A DNA stretch of 64,000 nucleotides from JACQHM01 sp964535215 (GCA_964535215.1 CAZHST010000002.1:62001-126000); one strand, 5' to 3'; positions 1 through 8,306 are shown, counted from the stretch's first letter. Made by a program: numbers and translations. The notes: a model not told the origin generated them from the sequence alone.

Positions 1-403
1 CCCCCTGGAGAGCCTTGATGGCATCGCTCAAGTACTCCGCCTGGTACCGCTCCTTGAGGTTGAACTGCTCCACGATATCCTGGGCCATCGTCCGGCTCTT
101 TAAGATGCTGATAAAGGTATCCCTGGTTGGGGTCAGCGAGGGGATCGAGATCCCGGGAAGCTGCTGAATGAGGCCCGAGGCCGCTAACGTCGAGAGCATC
201 CCTCCTCCCCCTTCCTTCGGGGCCAGGATCGTCACCGTGGACTCGTAGATCTTTGGCGAAAGGAGGCTGAAGATGAGGGCGGCCAGGACAGAGGTGAAGC
301 ACAAGCCGATGATCAGCCCCCTGTGCTTCCAGATCACCCGCCAGTAATCGAGGAGGTTCACCTCCTCTTCATAAGGTGCCATCTGCCGTCCCTGCTCTTC
401 CAT
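1..403 (-). CDS. Wzz-type polysaccharide chain-length determinant, N-terminal part
   Basis: This gene runs off the left edge; 134 residues are visible. Residues about 14-28 (NLLDYWRVIWKHRG) followed by a hydrophobic segment at about 29-50 and the SPKIYESTVTI stretch are the typical start of the Wzz/GumC family, inner-membrane proteins that set the length of O-antigen or exopolysaccharide chains. The bulk of the periplasmic coiled-coil domain and the second membrane segment lie outside the window. The ATG at 403 is preceded by a purine-rich GAGGGAAGGG; a second in-frame ATG is at 382. The family call is firm, but the polymer it serves and any fused tyrosine-kinase domain cannot be seen. Confidence 0.85.
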   Translation of the reverse strand, partial: MEEQGRQMAPYEEEVNLLDYWRVIWKHRGLIIGLCFTSVLAALIFSLLSPKIYESTVTILAPKEGGGGMLSTLAASGLIQQLPGISIPSLTPTRDTFISILKSRTMAQDIVEQFNLKERYQAEYLSDAIKALQG

Positions 404-490
404 GATCCCTTCCCTCTCAAGACCTGATGAATGTGTAAGACATGTAGCATAGGAGCCCGGAGGGGGTCAAGAAAAATCCGGAAGGGCCCC

Positions 491-534
491 AGCCATGAAA
501 CAGAAAGGGCCGAGGGGCGTACCCCTCGGCCCTT
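491..534 (-). terminator. Rho-independent terminator of the sulfur cluster
   Basis: A perfect 13-bp stem (505-517 with 522-534) closes a four-base loop. Read on the minus strand it is followed by TTTCTGTTT. It lies about 40 bp beyond the stop of the amidohydrolase fragment, so it is placed to end transcription of the minus-strand cluster before the Wzz-type gene. Confidence 0.85.
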
Positions 535-573
535 CTCCAAAGGTCCTGCCATGACCTTTTGTTGTCTTCCCTC

Positions 574-999
574 CTACGCCACCTGTTTCCGGATCCAGCC
601 GTAATACGTGTTGCTGGGTTTCGACCCTTCCCCCCGATACTCGGCCTTGATCTCGGCGAGTTTGTCCTGGAAATCCCGCGGGACCGGGGGGAGCTTGGCG
701 GTGAGGTCCACCCCGTACACCCTCGCCCCGTTCAAGCCAAAGATCGCCCGCTTGACATACCCGGTGGCCGGCCCCAAGGGGGTAAAGCCGTATTTCTCCT
801 GCATGTCCTCCGGGATCTCCAACCGCCGGAATGCCTCAATCTGCCACTGGGGGGACCCGTACCAGATCGAGTCGGTCCCCCAGATCACGTGATCCACCCC
901 CATCCCCTGGATGAGCTGCCCCAGGATGCCTGCCGCCAACGAGGTTGGATGGGTTAGATCCGGTAGCGATCCATCCCCCGGTCGCTGGCCCACTCCAGG
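574..999 (-). CDS. Amidohydrolase (amidohydrolase_2-like), C-terminal fragment
   Basis: The 141 residues left of the N gap are not the end of ATP sulfurylase, although the frame happens to be open through the Ns. The segment THPTSLAAGILGQLI, then GVDHVIWGTDSIWYGSPQW and FGLNGARVYGVD is the C-terminal third of a metal-dependent amidohydrolase TIM barrel; the Asp of GTDS corresponds to the late metal-binding aspartate of that fold. The N-terminal metal-binding HxH part must lie in missing sequence. The substrate is unknown. The gene follows sat on the same strand and is ended by the terminator at 491-534. Confidence 0.75.
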   Translation of the reverse strand, partial: PGVGQRPGDGSLPDLTHPTSLAAGILGQLIQGMGVDHVIWGTDSIWYGSPQWQIEAFRRLEIPEDMQEKYGFTPLGPATGYVKRAIFGLNGARVYGVDLTAKLPPVPRDFQDKLAEIKAEYRGEGSKPSNTYYGWIRKQVA

Positions 1000-1099
1000 N
1001 NNNNNNNNNNNNNNNNNNNNNNNNNNNNNNNNNNNNNNNNNNNNNNNNNNNNNNNNNNNNNNNNNNNNNNNNNNNNNNNNNNNNNNNNNNNNNNNNNNN
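1000..1099. other. Assembly gap (100 N)
   Basis: Exactly 100 Ns, which looks like a placeholder rather than a measured length. Left of it is the C-terminus of an amidohydrolase and right of it the N-terminal two thirds of ATP sulfurylase, so the true missing sequence must hold the end of sat and the start of the amidohydrolase, about a kilobase or more. Confidence 0.95.
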
Positions 1100-1890
1100 A
1101 TCGCCCCCGGAAAGACGGCCAGGAGGACCCTCTCCTTAGGGAAGTAATGCTCAACGAGGACCTGGTAGCAGCGGAGCCTGACCTCGGAGGGGATGTCGTC
1201 AAGCTTCGTCTTCCCCACCAACGGGTGGATCAGGAGCCCGTCCATCAGCTCCAGGGCACACTTCTGGATGTACTCGTGGGACCGGTGGATGGGGTTCCTG
1301 GTCTGGAACCCCACCACGGTCCTCCAGCCCCGCTTCTCGAAAACGGCCCTGGTTTCAAGGGGATCGAGTTTATAGGCCTCGAAGCCCTTGAGCAGCGGCG
1401 GCCTTCTGAGAAGGCTCACCTTCCCTCCCAGAAGGGTATCGCCCCGCCGGTAAAGATACTGGACGCCGGGGTGCTGCTCCTCGTCGGTCCGGTAGACGTT
1501 CCACGCCTCTTCTTTCTTGTCGTAGCCGAATTTCTCCTCAAGCAAGAGGAGGCCGACCACCTCCCCCGAGGGGGCGAGGAGGGCCACCTCCTCGCCTTCG
1601 CGGAGACCCTTTGCTTCCTCCGAGGAGACGGCCAACGTGATGGGGAGGGTCCACGGGAGGCCCGATGCAAGACGCATCTCGTAAAGGACCCGCTCGTACT
1701 CTTCCCTCCCCATGAACCCCTCCAGGGGACTGAAGGCCCCGACGGCCAGAAGCTCCAGGTCTGAAAGGGCCCTGGCATTCAGGACGATCTTCTTTCGCTC
1801 CCGAGCCCTCGCCTCGGCGGCTTCCCGCTCCTCTCCGGCGAGGACCCTGTTCACCAGCCGACCCCCATGGGGCTTGATCGGATCAAGCAT
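1100..1890 (-). CDS. sat: Sulfate adenylyltransferase (ATP sulfurylase), cut by gap
   Basis: ATP sulfurylase makes adenosine 5'-phosphosulfate (APS) from ATP and sulfate, the first step of sulfate assimilation. The 263 visible residues start MLDPIKPHGGRLVNR and contain the nucleotide-binding QTRNPIHRSHEY motif and the TKLDDIPSEVR region. The protein stops in Ns at AVFPGA, well short of the roughly 380-residue length of single-domain bacterial Sat, so the C-terminal part is missing. The ATG at 1890 has a strong GGAGGAGGT ribosome site. It is the last recognised sulfate-reduction gene of the cluster, 29 bp behind the TauE-type exporter, and supplies APS to the reductase encoded just upstream. 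Confidence 0.93.
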
Positions 1891-1919
1891 TGAAGACCTC
1901 CTCCTTCCCTCCAACAGAA

Positions 1920-2672
1920 TCAGAGGGATTTGGCGATGATCAGTCCCCCCAAAAGCGTGACCACAATCCCGATGACCTTCCGCATCAGCCGGGGGGAGAG
2001 CCTGTTGGACACAAAGACCCCCACGTACACCCCGGCTGATCCGGAAAGGAGAAGGGGGAAAAAGAGATCCCAGCGCAAGGTGCCCATCTGCACGATGTAG
2101 GAGGCACTGGCGGCAAGGGAGATGACCGTTCGGGCCAGGAGGGAGGAGCCGACGACCGTGTGGGGGGGGATTCCCACCCAGATCAGCAGGGAGACGCCGA
2201 TAGGTCCCCAGCCCGTCCCGAAGGCCCCAGAGGAAAAGCCCCCCAGCATCCCGATGAGGGGGATGATCCAGCCCCAGGTCCTCTTCTTCTCATCATCCCC
2301 TCCGTGGTCCCTCCCATTGACCCACGTGAACAGGCCGACGGCCAAGGTGGTCACGCCGATCAGGAGCTTTAGGAGAGCCCCTGGAAGCCTTGGGGTCACC
2401 AGGGTGCCGGTGAGGGCGCCCAGGAGACCCCCGATCACCAGGGGCTCGAAGAGCGCCGCCCGGGAGTTGTCAATCCGCCAGTGGGCAACTCCCCCCAGGA
2501 AAGGGAGGATCACCCCCGCGGTCAGGCTTGCGCTGATCGCCGTCACCGGCTCGACCCCGGCCAGGATGAGGAGAGGGACAGTAATGGCCCCCCATCCGGC
2601 GGCTGTGGTCCCCAGAACGCTGGCCGAAAGGAGCCCGACGATCCCGGTGAAGAGAGAGGAGACCTCAGCCAT
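1920..2672 (-). CDS. TauE/SafE-family (sulfite exporter) membrane protein
   Basis: A 250-residue very hydrophobic protein with two similar halves. The first contains GTTAAGWGAITVPLL and the second GAFGTGWGPIGVSLL, the internal repeat of the TauE/SafE/YfcA family of inner-membrane exporters for organosulfonates, sulfite and related anions. The ATG at 2672 overlaps the 3' end of the APS reductase gene by 8 bp, so the two are translationally coupled. Placed between APS reductase and ATP sulfurylase, it probably moves sulfite or sulfate across the inner membrane. The family call is firm; substrate and direction are inferred from context only. Confidence 0.82.
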   Translation of the reverse strand: MAEVSSLFTGIVGLLSASVLGTTAAGWGAITVPLLILAGVEPVTAISASLTAGVILPFLGGVAHWRIDNSRAALFEPLVIGGLLGALTGTLVTPRLPGALLKLLIGVTTLAVGLFTWVNGRDHGGDDEKKRTWGWIIPLIGMLGGFSSGAFGTGWGPIGVSLLIWVGIPPHTVVGSSLLARTVISLAASASYIVQMGTLRWDLFFPLLLSGSAGVYVGVFVSNRLSPRLMRKVIGIVVTLLGGLIIAKSL

Positions 2673-3429
2673 CGGCCGTGGAGACCCCCGACTTTCCGGC
2701 ACCTGCCAGGTGGAGACCGCACTCCTTCTTGGCCGCATCCCCCTCCCACCACCAGCGGCCCGCCCGGAGATCCTCGCCCGGCTGAACGGCCCTGGTGCAG
2801 GGGGCACACCCGATGCTGGGGTAGCCCCTGTCGTGGAGCCTGTTGTAGGGAACACGGTGCGCCCTGATATAGTCCCACACCTGCCCCCAGGTCCAGTCCG
2901 CCAACGGGTTCACCTTGATGAGACCATGCTCCTCGTCAACCTCGACCTTGGCGATGGATGCCCTGGTGACGGCCTGCTCCCGTCGTAAACCGGTCACCCA
3001 TGCTGCAAGCCCTTGAAGGGCCCGCTTCAGCGGCTCCACCTTCCGGACAAAGCAGCAGTGCTTCCTCAGGGCCACGCTTTTGTAAAAGAGATTGGGGCCA
3101 TGCTCCCGGACCATCGCCTCCACGGCTGGGGCGTCGGGGAAGTAGACCTCGATGGCGACGCCGTAGCGATTCCGGATCGCCTCCATGAGATCGTAAGTCT
3201 CCTGAGGTAACCTCCCGGTATCCAACGTAAAGATCCGGCAGGCGTTCGGGCCGATCCGGGAGAGCATATGGATCAGGACGACATCTTCAGCCCCGAAGCT
3301 GGAGGCCAGGGCGATCGCCGGAGAGAACTCCTGGAGAGCCCATCGCAAGACCTCCTCGGCCGGTTTCCCCTCAAACCTCTTCCCCAAGGCTTTCACCGTT
3401 TCAGCGACATCCCTAACCGTTTCCCTCAT
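2665..3429 (-). CDS. cysH: Adenylylsulfate (APS) reductase, assimilatory, Fe-S type
   Basis: A 254-residue member of the PAPS/APS reductase family, which reduces activated sulfate to sulfite with thioredoxin. The P-loop-like SSFGAED is at 43-49 and TLDTGRLP at 68-75. The paired cysteines C125-C126 (RKHCC) and C208/C211 (GCAPC) are the ligands of a [4Fe-4S] cluster that mark APS-specific enzymes, and the C-terminal KKECGLH carries the catalytic cysteine C237. No APS kinase is seen in the cluster, which agrees with direct APS use. The ATG at 3429 overlaps the hemD stop by 17 bp. Confidence 0.93.
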   Translation of the reverse strand: MRETVRDVAETVKALGKRFEGKPAEEVLRWALQEFSPAIALASSFGAEDVVLIHMLSRIGPNACRIFTLDTGRLPQETYDLMEAIRNRYGVAIEVYFPDAPAVEAMVREHGPNLFYKSVALRKHCCFVRKVEPLKRALQGLAAWVTGLRREQAVTRASIAKVEVDEEHGLIKVNPLADWTWGQVWDYIRAHRVPYNRLHDRGYPSIGCAPCTRAVQPGEDLRAGRWWWEGDAAKKECGLHLAGAGKSGVSTADG

Positions 3430-4255
3430 GACCGGCTTCCCCTCCTTCCAGATTCTCCAATACCTCTGCTAGGGTCACAACCAACGCGCCCATGGTCATC
3501 CGGTCAGGCATGACATGGACCTTTACGCCCAACCCCTCCAAGGCCCTGCCGCTGACAGGGCCAACGGCGGCTACCAGGACCCTCCCCTTCAAGGCCTCTA
3601 ACAGCGGCCCGGCCAAGCGGTGCTTCTCCGCCATCAGGAGGAGGTGCTTCACCTGAGGGGCACTCGTCACCAGGAGAACGTCCACCTCCCCGGCGAGGAG
3701 CGCCTTGATAAGCTCCACGACGGGACCCTCCTCCGGAAGGGCCCACCGATACGGCTGGACCTCCAAGACCCTCGCCCCCATCCCTTTGAGCCCGTCCGTC
3801 AGGACCGGATTGGGTTCCCCGTAGTGCTGGACCCCCACCACCTTTCCCCGCAGGTCTCGCCCTTCCAAGGCCTTCAGCACCCCCTCGGTGGTCGGCTCCT
3901 CAGGAACGACCTCAACCCTCACCCCGCAACCCCTCAAGACGGCGACGGGTTTCGGGCCCCTCGCCACGACAGGGATCCGGTTCAAGGCTTCCAGAAACCT
4001 CTCCTTCAAACCGTGTTCCTCCGCGGCCTCGACCAGGGCCCTGGCCCCTACCCCCGTCAGAAAGACCATCCAGTCCACCGTCCCGTCCAAGACCTTCTCG
4101 ATGAACCGGAGAACCTCCCCCTTGTCCTCTACGAGGGTCTCCTTCAAGGCCGGGGCCACGAAGGGCTTCCCGCCCAGCTTCTCCACCAGAACGGCCAGCT
4201 CCCTCCCCTTCCTGGCCTCCAGGATCCCGATCCTTCTTCCGTGTAACGACGCCAT
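3413..4255 (-). CDS. hemD: Uroporphyrinogen-III synthase
   Basis: A 280-residue protein with the two-domain HemD layout: GRRIGILEARKGRELAVLV at the N-terminus, VDWMVFLTGVGARAL, a central GKVVGVQHYGEPNP, and the C-terminal VDVLLVTSAPQ and LVAAVGPVSGRALEGLG stretches. HemD closes hydroxymethylbilane to uroporphyrinogen III, the branch point to siroheme. It follows two siroheme-dependent reductases, so it probably secures the cofactor for them; no siroheme synthase (cysG, sirC, cobA) is visible in the window. The ATG at 4255 follows GAAGGGGAG. Confidence 0.85.
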   Translation of the reverse strand: MASLHGRRIGILEARKGRELAVLVEKLGGKPFVAPALKETLVEDKGEVLRFIEKVLDGTVDWMVFLTGVGARALVEAAEEHGLKERFLEALNRIPVVARGPKPVAVLRGCGVRVEVVPEEPTTEGVLKALEGRDLRGKVVGVQHYGEPNPVLTDGLKGMGARVLEVQPYRWALPEEGPVVELIKALLAGEVDVLLVTSAPQVKHLLLMAEKHRLAGPLLEALKGRVLVAAVGPVSGRALEGLGVKVHVMPDRMTMGALVVTLAEVLENLEGGEAGHEGNG

Positions 4256-4294
4256 CTCCCCTTCACCCCTTTCACGGCTTTGCCCATAGTCCCC

Positions 4295-4322
4295 NNNNNN
4301 NNNNNNNNNNNNNNNNNNNNNN
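4295..4322. other. Assembly gap (28 N)
   Basis: A short run of Ns at the 3' end of the siroheme reductase gene. The frame stays open through the Ns and on into the hemD start region in a different frame, but the last 58 codons of that reading are a shadow of hemD. The true stop codon of the reductase is expected inside or beside this gap. Confidence 0.9.
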
Positions 4323-6171
4323 CCGTCTGGATCGAAAAGCCTTCTTCAGCCCCCCAGTCCCGGTAGCTCTCGGGATCCGCTTCGAAGCTGGGAAGCTCCC
4401 CGAACGCCTTCAAATGCTCTCGGAGCTTTGGGAAGCCAAGCCGCTCCAGGAAGGCGTTGAAGGATTCCCCCTCAACCCTCTCGTCCCTGTAGAGGAGGAG
4501 GAGCCGCTCCACCGCCGAGGGGATATTCCTGGCCGGGATCTTCATGAAGGGTCTTCCGTAGGGCGTGTCACCGACCTTCCCCAGGTTGCCGCCTAAGAGC
4601 ATCTGGTAGGTTGGCACCTGGCGGTCCCCGAACTTCCTGGCCCCACCAAAGAAGCCAATGCTGGCGGTATGGTGCTGGCCACAGGAATTGGGGCAGCCGG
4701 AGATCTTGATCCGGATCCCCGCCTCATCGGCCAGCTCTTTTAAGCTCCCGTTGAACAGCTCCCCGATGGCCAGGGCCAGCCCCCTGGAGGAGGTGATGCC
4801 GAGCTGGCAGGTATCGGCCCCCGGGCAGCAGGTCACGTCGGCCAGGCGCTCGGCCCCAGGATCAGCCAGGGCCACGGACGAAAGGACCCGGTAGAGCTGG
4901 GGGAGTCGCTCGATACGCACCCAGCGGATGGCAAGATTCTGCTGATTCGTCGTCCTGGCCGAGCCGTCCCCGAACTCTCGAACGGTGAAGGCCAAGGTCT
5001 TCAGCTGGAGGGCTGTGATGTCCCCCAGCCTCAGGGGAACGTGGACGAGGGCAAAGCCTTGCTGTTTCTGGTGGACGACGTTGGTCTTCAACCAACGCCG
5101 GTAGGCTGGGTCTCCATCGTTGGAGGCTTCGAGCGAAGGGTTGGCCCCTGCCGCGGGACCGGGGCCGGCCGGGGGTCTCTCCTCCCGGACATGAATTGCC
5201 GGAAACTTCCCGGCCATCGTCAGCTTGAGCTGGGCGCGCTCCTGAAGGATGAGCCTCCGGAGCTCGTCAACGCCAAGCTTTTCCACCACGAACTTCATCC
5301 TGGCCTTGTTCCTGTCCTCCCGGTTCCCGTGCCGATCGAAGATCCGAACGACGGCCGCCAGCGTGACCAGGAGTTCCCCTTCCGGCGTGAACTCCTCCAG
5401 AAGCTGGGCCGGCTTGGGATGGGGGCCGAGCCCACCGCCCACGTAAAGCGTGAACCCCCGGAGGGTCCGACCTTCCTCCCCCCGAAGGGTTGCCACGGCG
5501 CCTATGTCCTGGATGACGGGCAGGCCGCAGCCCTCTTCACACCCCGAGAACGAGATCTTGAACTTCCGGGGGAGGTTCTGGTTCATCGGGTTCCGGAGGA
5601 AATAGCGGGCCGTCGCCTCGGCGTAAGGGGTCACGTCGAAGGCCTCCTTTGGGCAGACACCGGCCTTGTGACAGGCGGTGACGTTCCGGATGGTGTTCCC
5701 ACAGGCCTCCCGGGTGGTGAGCCCTACCTCGGCAAGCCTCCTCATGAGCTCCGGAACCTTCTCCAGCTTGACAAAATGGAACTGCATGTTTTGGCGGGTG
5801 GTGATGTGCCCCACGCCCCGGGGTGTCTCCCCCGCGATGGAGGCCAGGACCTCAAGCTGTTCGGCGGTCAGGCCTCCCCAGGGGATCTTCACCCGGACCA
5901 TGTGCTCCCCCCCCTGGCGCTGGCCGTAGATCCCGTTCTGGAGCCGGAACCTCCTGAACCCGTCCGGATCAAGCTCCCCCTGGAGGAACCGTCGGACGAA
6001 CTCATCAAAGGTGTCGATCTCCTCTGCATCTGCAAAGGAGGCCCGGAAGGCCAGGCTTCCCCCCTCGCCAGGAACCCCTTGGACCTCCGGACCGGGAACA
6101 GGCCTCCCACGCTCTCTCCCTCTACCCTTCTCATCCATCGCCTCCCCCTCCTTGAAATGATGCGTCCCCAT
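4323..6171 (-). CDS. Siroheme nitrite/sulfite reductase, copy 1 (3' end in gap)
   Basis: 616 residues are visible of a ferredoxin-type nitrite/sulfite reductase with the usual duplicated half-domains. The Fe4S4-siroheme ligands are C449 and C455 (CCPGADTC) and C493 and C497 (SGCPNSCGQHH). The N-terminal half also keeps CHKAGVC and SGCEEGC, which is more cysteine than most family members retain there. It probably reduces sulfite to sulfide after APS reductase. Two starts are possible: ATG 6171 with GGAGGAG, and ATG 6138 with AAGGAGG. It lies 36 bp behind the second reductase. Which of the two enzymes uses sulfite and which nitrite cannot be told from motifs alone. Confidence 0.88.
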
Positions 6172-6207
6172 CCACCGGTCTCCTCCGCCGGCAACCGTTG
6201 CCGGCCT

Positions 6208-7914
6208 TCACCCCTCCACCCCGTGCGGCGGCCTGCCTGGGGAGGGATCCCGAGCGACCGCTTCAACCGGCTCACCGGCCAAGAAGGTGCGGAGTTCCTC
6301 ATCGCTGTGACGGGCGCAAAACTGGCGGAAGTTCTCGCCTTCCCCGCGCCTCGCCAAGAACGCGAGGAGCAGCCGCTCGATAGCGTCGGGCACCTCTTCA
6401 GCCTTGCAGCGGTAGCCGACGGGGCGGGCTTTGCCCTGGTGCTTCCCCACCGCCCCCCCGACGCAGAAGTAGTAGGCGTCCACCATCCTCCCGTCCACCT
6501 TCATCTTCTTCCCCTCGATGCCGATGTCAGCAATCCAGTGCTGCCCACAGCTATTCGGGCAGCCGGTGATGTGGATTTTGAGGTGCTGCTCGAAACCGGG
6601 CAGGCGCTCCTCAAGTTCCTCCACCAGCCAGCGGGCATACGCCTTGGTCTCGGTGATGGCGAGCTTGCAGAACTCCGTCCCGGTGCAGGCGATGGTACCC
6701 CGCCAGAAAGGGGATCCCTGAACCGGCAGCCTGGCCGCTTCCAGTTCTCTGACGAGGGCGTCCACGTTTTGACGGGGCACGTTCAGGATGAGCAGGTTCT
6801 GCATATTGGTGGTGCGGAGCTCGCCGGTGCCGTAGTAGTCGGCGAGGTCGGCGGCGAGGCGCATCTGCTCGGCGGTGATCCGTCCCCTGAGCACCGCGAT
6901 GCCGACGTAGTAATACCCATCCTGCTTCTGCGGGTGCACGCCAACATGGTCCCGGTACACATCCTCCGGCGGCTCCTCGGGTACAGCGGGATCGAGCTTA
7001 AAGCCGATCCGCCGCTCCAACTCCTCCTGGAAGCGCTCCGCCGTCCACCCCTGCTCGAGGAAAAGGTATTTGAGCCGCGCCTTTTCACGGTTCCGGCGAA
7101 GGCAACTGCTGTCGCGGAAGATCTGGGTGATGCCCTTCACGACGGGGAGGACCTGATTCCAGCGGACGAAGGCGTTTAAGCGCACGCCAAGGTGCGGCTC
7201 GGTGGACAACCCGCCGCCGACCCGGACGGAGAAGCCGATTTCGGGGTGCCCGTTTCGCATCCGGATGATGGCGGTCATGCCGATGTCGTTGATCTCCGGG
7301 TAGGAGCACCAGACCCGGCAGCCGGTGATGCAGATTTTGTATTTCCGGGGCAGGTTGTAGAAGTCGGGGTTACCGTTCAGCATCCTGGTCGCCGCGTGGG
7401 TCAGGGGCGAGGCGTCCACGATCTCGTCAGCATCAACCCCAGCGACCGGGCAGCCGGTGATGTTGCGGGTGTCGTCGCCACAGGCACCCATCGTCGTGAG
7501 CCCACACCGCCAGAGGCTGGAGAACAGGTCGGGCAGGTCCTCGATCGTCACCCAGTGGAGCTGGATGTTTTGGCGGACGGTGATGTCGCCAATCCCCCTG
7601 GCGTACCTGGCGGTCAGGTCGGCGATGGTGCGCAGTTGATGGGACATGAGGAAGCCGTTGGGGATGCGGATGCGCACCATGAAGTAGGGCACTGCCTTCC
7701 CCTCGCCGCCCTTTCCGCCCACTGCCCCGATCCCATCCCCCTGCGTGTACACGCCCCACCAACGGAAGTAGGTGCCCAACCACTCCGGGGGGATCGAATC
7801 ATAGCCTTCGCGGGCAAACCGCTGAATCTCGTCGAGGCACTCCCACGGATTCTTCTCCCGCTTGAGGCGCTCGATCCGCTCAGCCTTGGTCTCCTTGGTC
7901 TGCGGCTCTCCCAT
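6208..7914 (-). CDS. Siroheme nitrite/sulfite reductase, copy 2 (NirA/SirA-like)
   Basis: A complete 568-residue ferredoxin-dependent reductase. The cluster ligands are C410 and C416 in the motif ACTGTEFCKLAITETK and C452 and C456 in TGCPNSCGQHW. The CTGTEFC form is the one found in assimilatory nitrite reductases and in the mycobacterial NirA/SirA sulfite reductase. The N-terminal half has VRQNIQLHW and NITGCPVAGV. The ATG at 7914 is preceded by AGAGGAG; that site directly abuts the U-run of the hairpin at 7928-7980, so the gene has no room for a promoter of its own. Its neighbours favour a sulfite role, but nitrite cannot be excluded. Confidence 0.88.
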   Translation of the reverse strand: MGEPQTKETKAERIERLKREKNPWECLDEIQRFAREGYDSIPPEWLGTYFRWWGVYTQGDGIGAVGGKGGEGKAVPYFMVRIRIPNGFLMSHQLRTIADLTARYARGIGDITVRQNIQLHWVTIEDLPDLFSSLWRCGLTTMGACGDDTRNITGCPVAGVDADEIVDASPLTHAATRMLNGNPDFYNLPRKYKICITGCRVWCSYPEINDIGMTAIIRMRNGHPEIGFSVRVGGGLSTEPHLGVRLNAFVRWNQVLPVVKGITQIFRDSSCLRRNREKARLKYLFLEQGWTAERFQEELERRIGFKLDPAVPEEPPEDVYRDHVGVHPQKQDGYYYVGIAVLRGRITAEQMRLAADLADYYGTGELRTTNMQNLLILNVPRQNVDALVRELEAARLPVQGSPFWRGTIACTGTEFCKLAITETKAYARWLVEELEERLPGFEQHLKIHITGCPNSCGQHWIADIGIEGKKMKVDGRMVDAYYFCVGGAVGKHQGKARPVGYRCKAEEVPDAIERLLLAFLARRGEGENFRQFCARHSDEELRTFLAGEPVEAVARDPSPGRPPHGVEG

Positions 7915-7927
7915 CACCTTCTCCTCT

Positions 7928-7980
7928 AAAAAACGAACAGCCGAGGCCGCCGGATCTCTCCAGGTGTGGCCTCGGCTTGT
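7928..7980 (-). terminator. Terminator-like hairpin in leader of the siroheme reductase genes (possible attenuator)
   Basis: A perfect 10-bp stem (7939-7948 with 7968-7977) encloses a 19-base loop. On the minus strand it is followed by GTTCG and then six Ts at 7933-7928. The T-run touches the ribosome-binding site of the reductase that starts at 7914. Transcripts reaching the reductases must therefore come from upstream and pass this hairpin, which makes conditional termination plausible. No antiterminator or known riboswitch was recognised in the 60 bases before it. Confidence 0.6.
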
Positions 7981-8040
7981 CGTCCTTTGGCTCGACTTCT
8001 GCCCTGTAGGCCGTTTGCGCTCTTGGGTCGTGAGGGATCT

Positions 8041-8250
8041 CTAGGTGGCGTACTTCAAGGGAATCCCGATCCAGATCTTACACCGGGGACACTTGGCATA
8101 CGAGCAGGACGTCCGAAGATTCACCATGATGATGGCGTTCTTCACGAAGAGGAACTCGCCGTCCTGCTTCTGGATCCTGGTCTTGCAGTTCGGGCACTTC
8201 CCCTGCTGGATCCCCTGGGCGATTGGCCCCTGCCCCACACTGGCCACCAT
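8041..8250 (-). CDS. Small zinc-ribbon protein of unknown function
   Basis: A 69-residue protein with two CxxC knuckles, C19/C22 (KCPNCKT) and C54/C57 (KCPRCKI), plus C49. The spacing fits a single treble-clef or rubredoxin-like metal site. It has no membrane segment or signal peptide. I do not recognise the family with certainty; Com-like small zinc ribbons look similar. The ATG at 8250 stands about 15 bp from a motif shared with the rrf2 promoter region, and the two siroheme reductases follow, so it is the first gene of that transcription segment. It could be a metal-binding regulator or a small electron or sulfur carrier; neither is shown. Confidence 0.6.
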   Translation of the reverse strand: MVASVGQGPIAQGIQQGKCPNCKTRIQKQDGEFLFVKNAIIMVNLRTSCSYAKCPRCKIWIGIPLKYAT

Positions 8251-8264
8251 GCCCTTTTAACCTC

Positions 8265-8289
8265 AACTTTCTCGATTGATTTACTCGAC
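8265..8289 (-). promoter_or_regulatory. Putative Rrf2-type operator upstream of zinc-ribbon/sulfite reductase genes
   Basis: Read on the minus strand, this 25-bp stretch matches the one at 16709-16733 upstream of the Rrf2-family gene at 18 of 25 positions (shared blocks GTC, AGTAA, AT, GA, AAA, TT). In both places a GAGGTTA heptamer lies between the motif and the start codon. It sits between the JAMM gene stop and the ATG at 8250. The common sequence is seen directly; that the Rrf2 protein binds it is inference. Confidence 0.45.
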
Positions 8290-8306
8290 AAAAAAGGTCA
8301 AAAAAC

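Noticed and set aside
2122..2988. Plus-strand open frame of 288 codons opposite tauE/cysH
   Set aside because: Antisense to two well-supported genes; low-complexity basic/proline-rich translation.
5041..7179. Very long plus-strand open frame (712 codons) opposite the siroheme reductase genes
   Set aside because: Its translation is rich in P, G, R, H and L with no domain, spans two opposite-strand genes with clear motifs, and is a GC-skew shadow.
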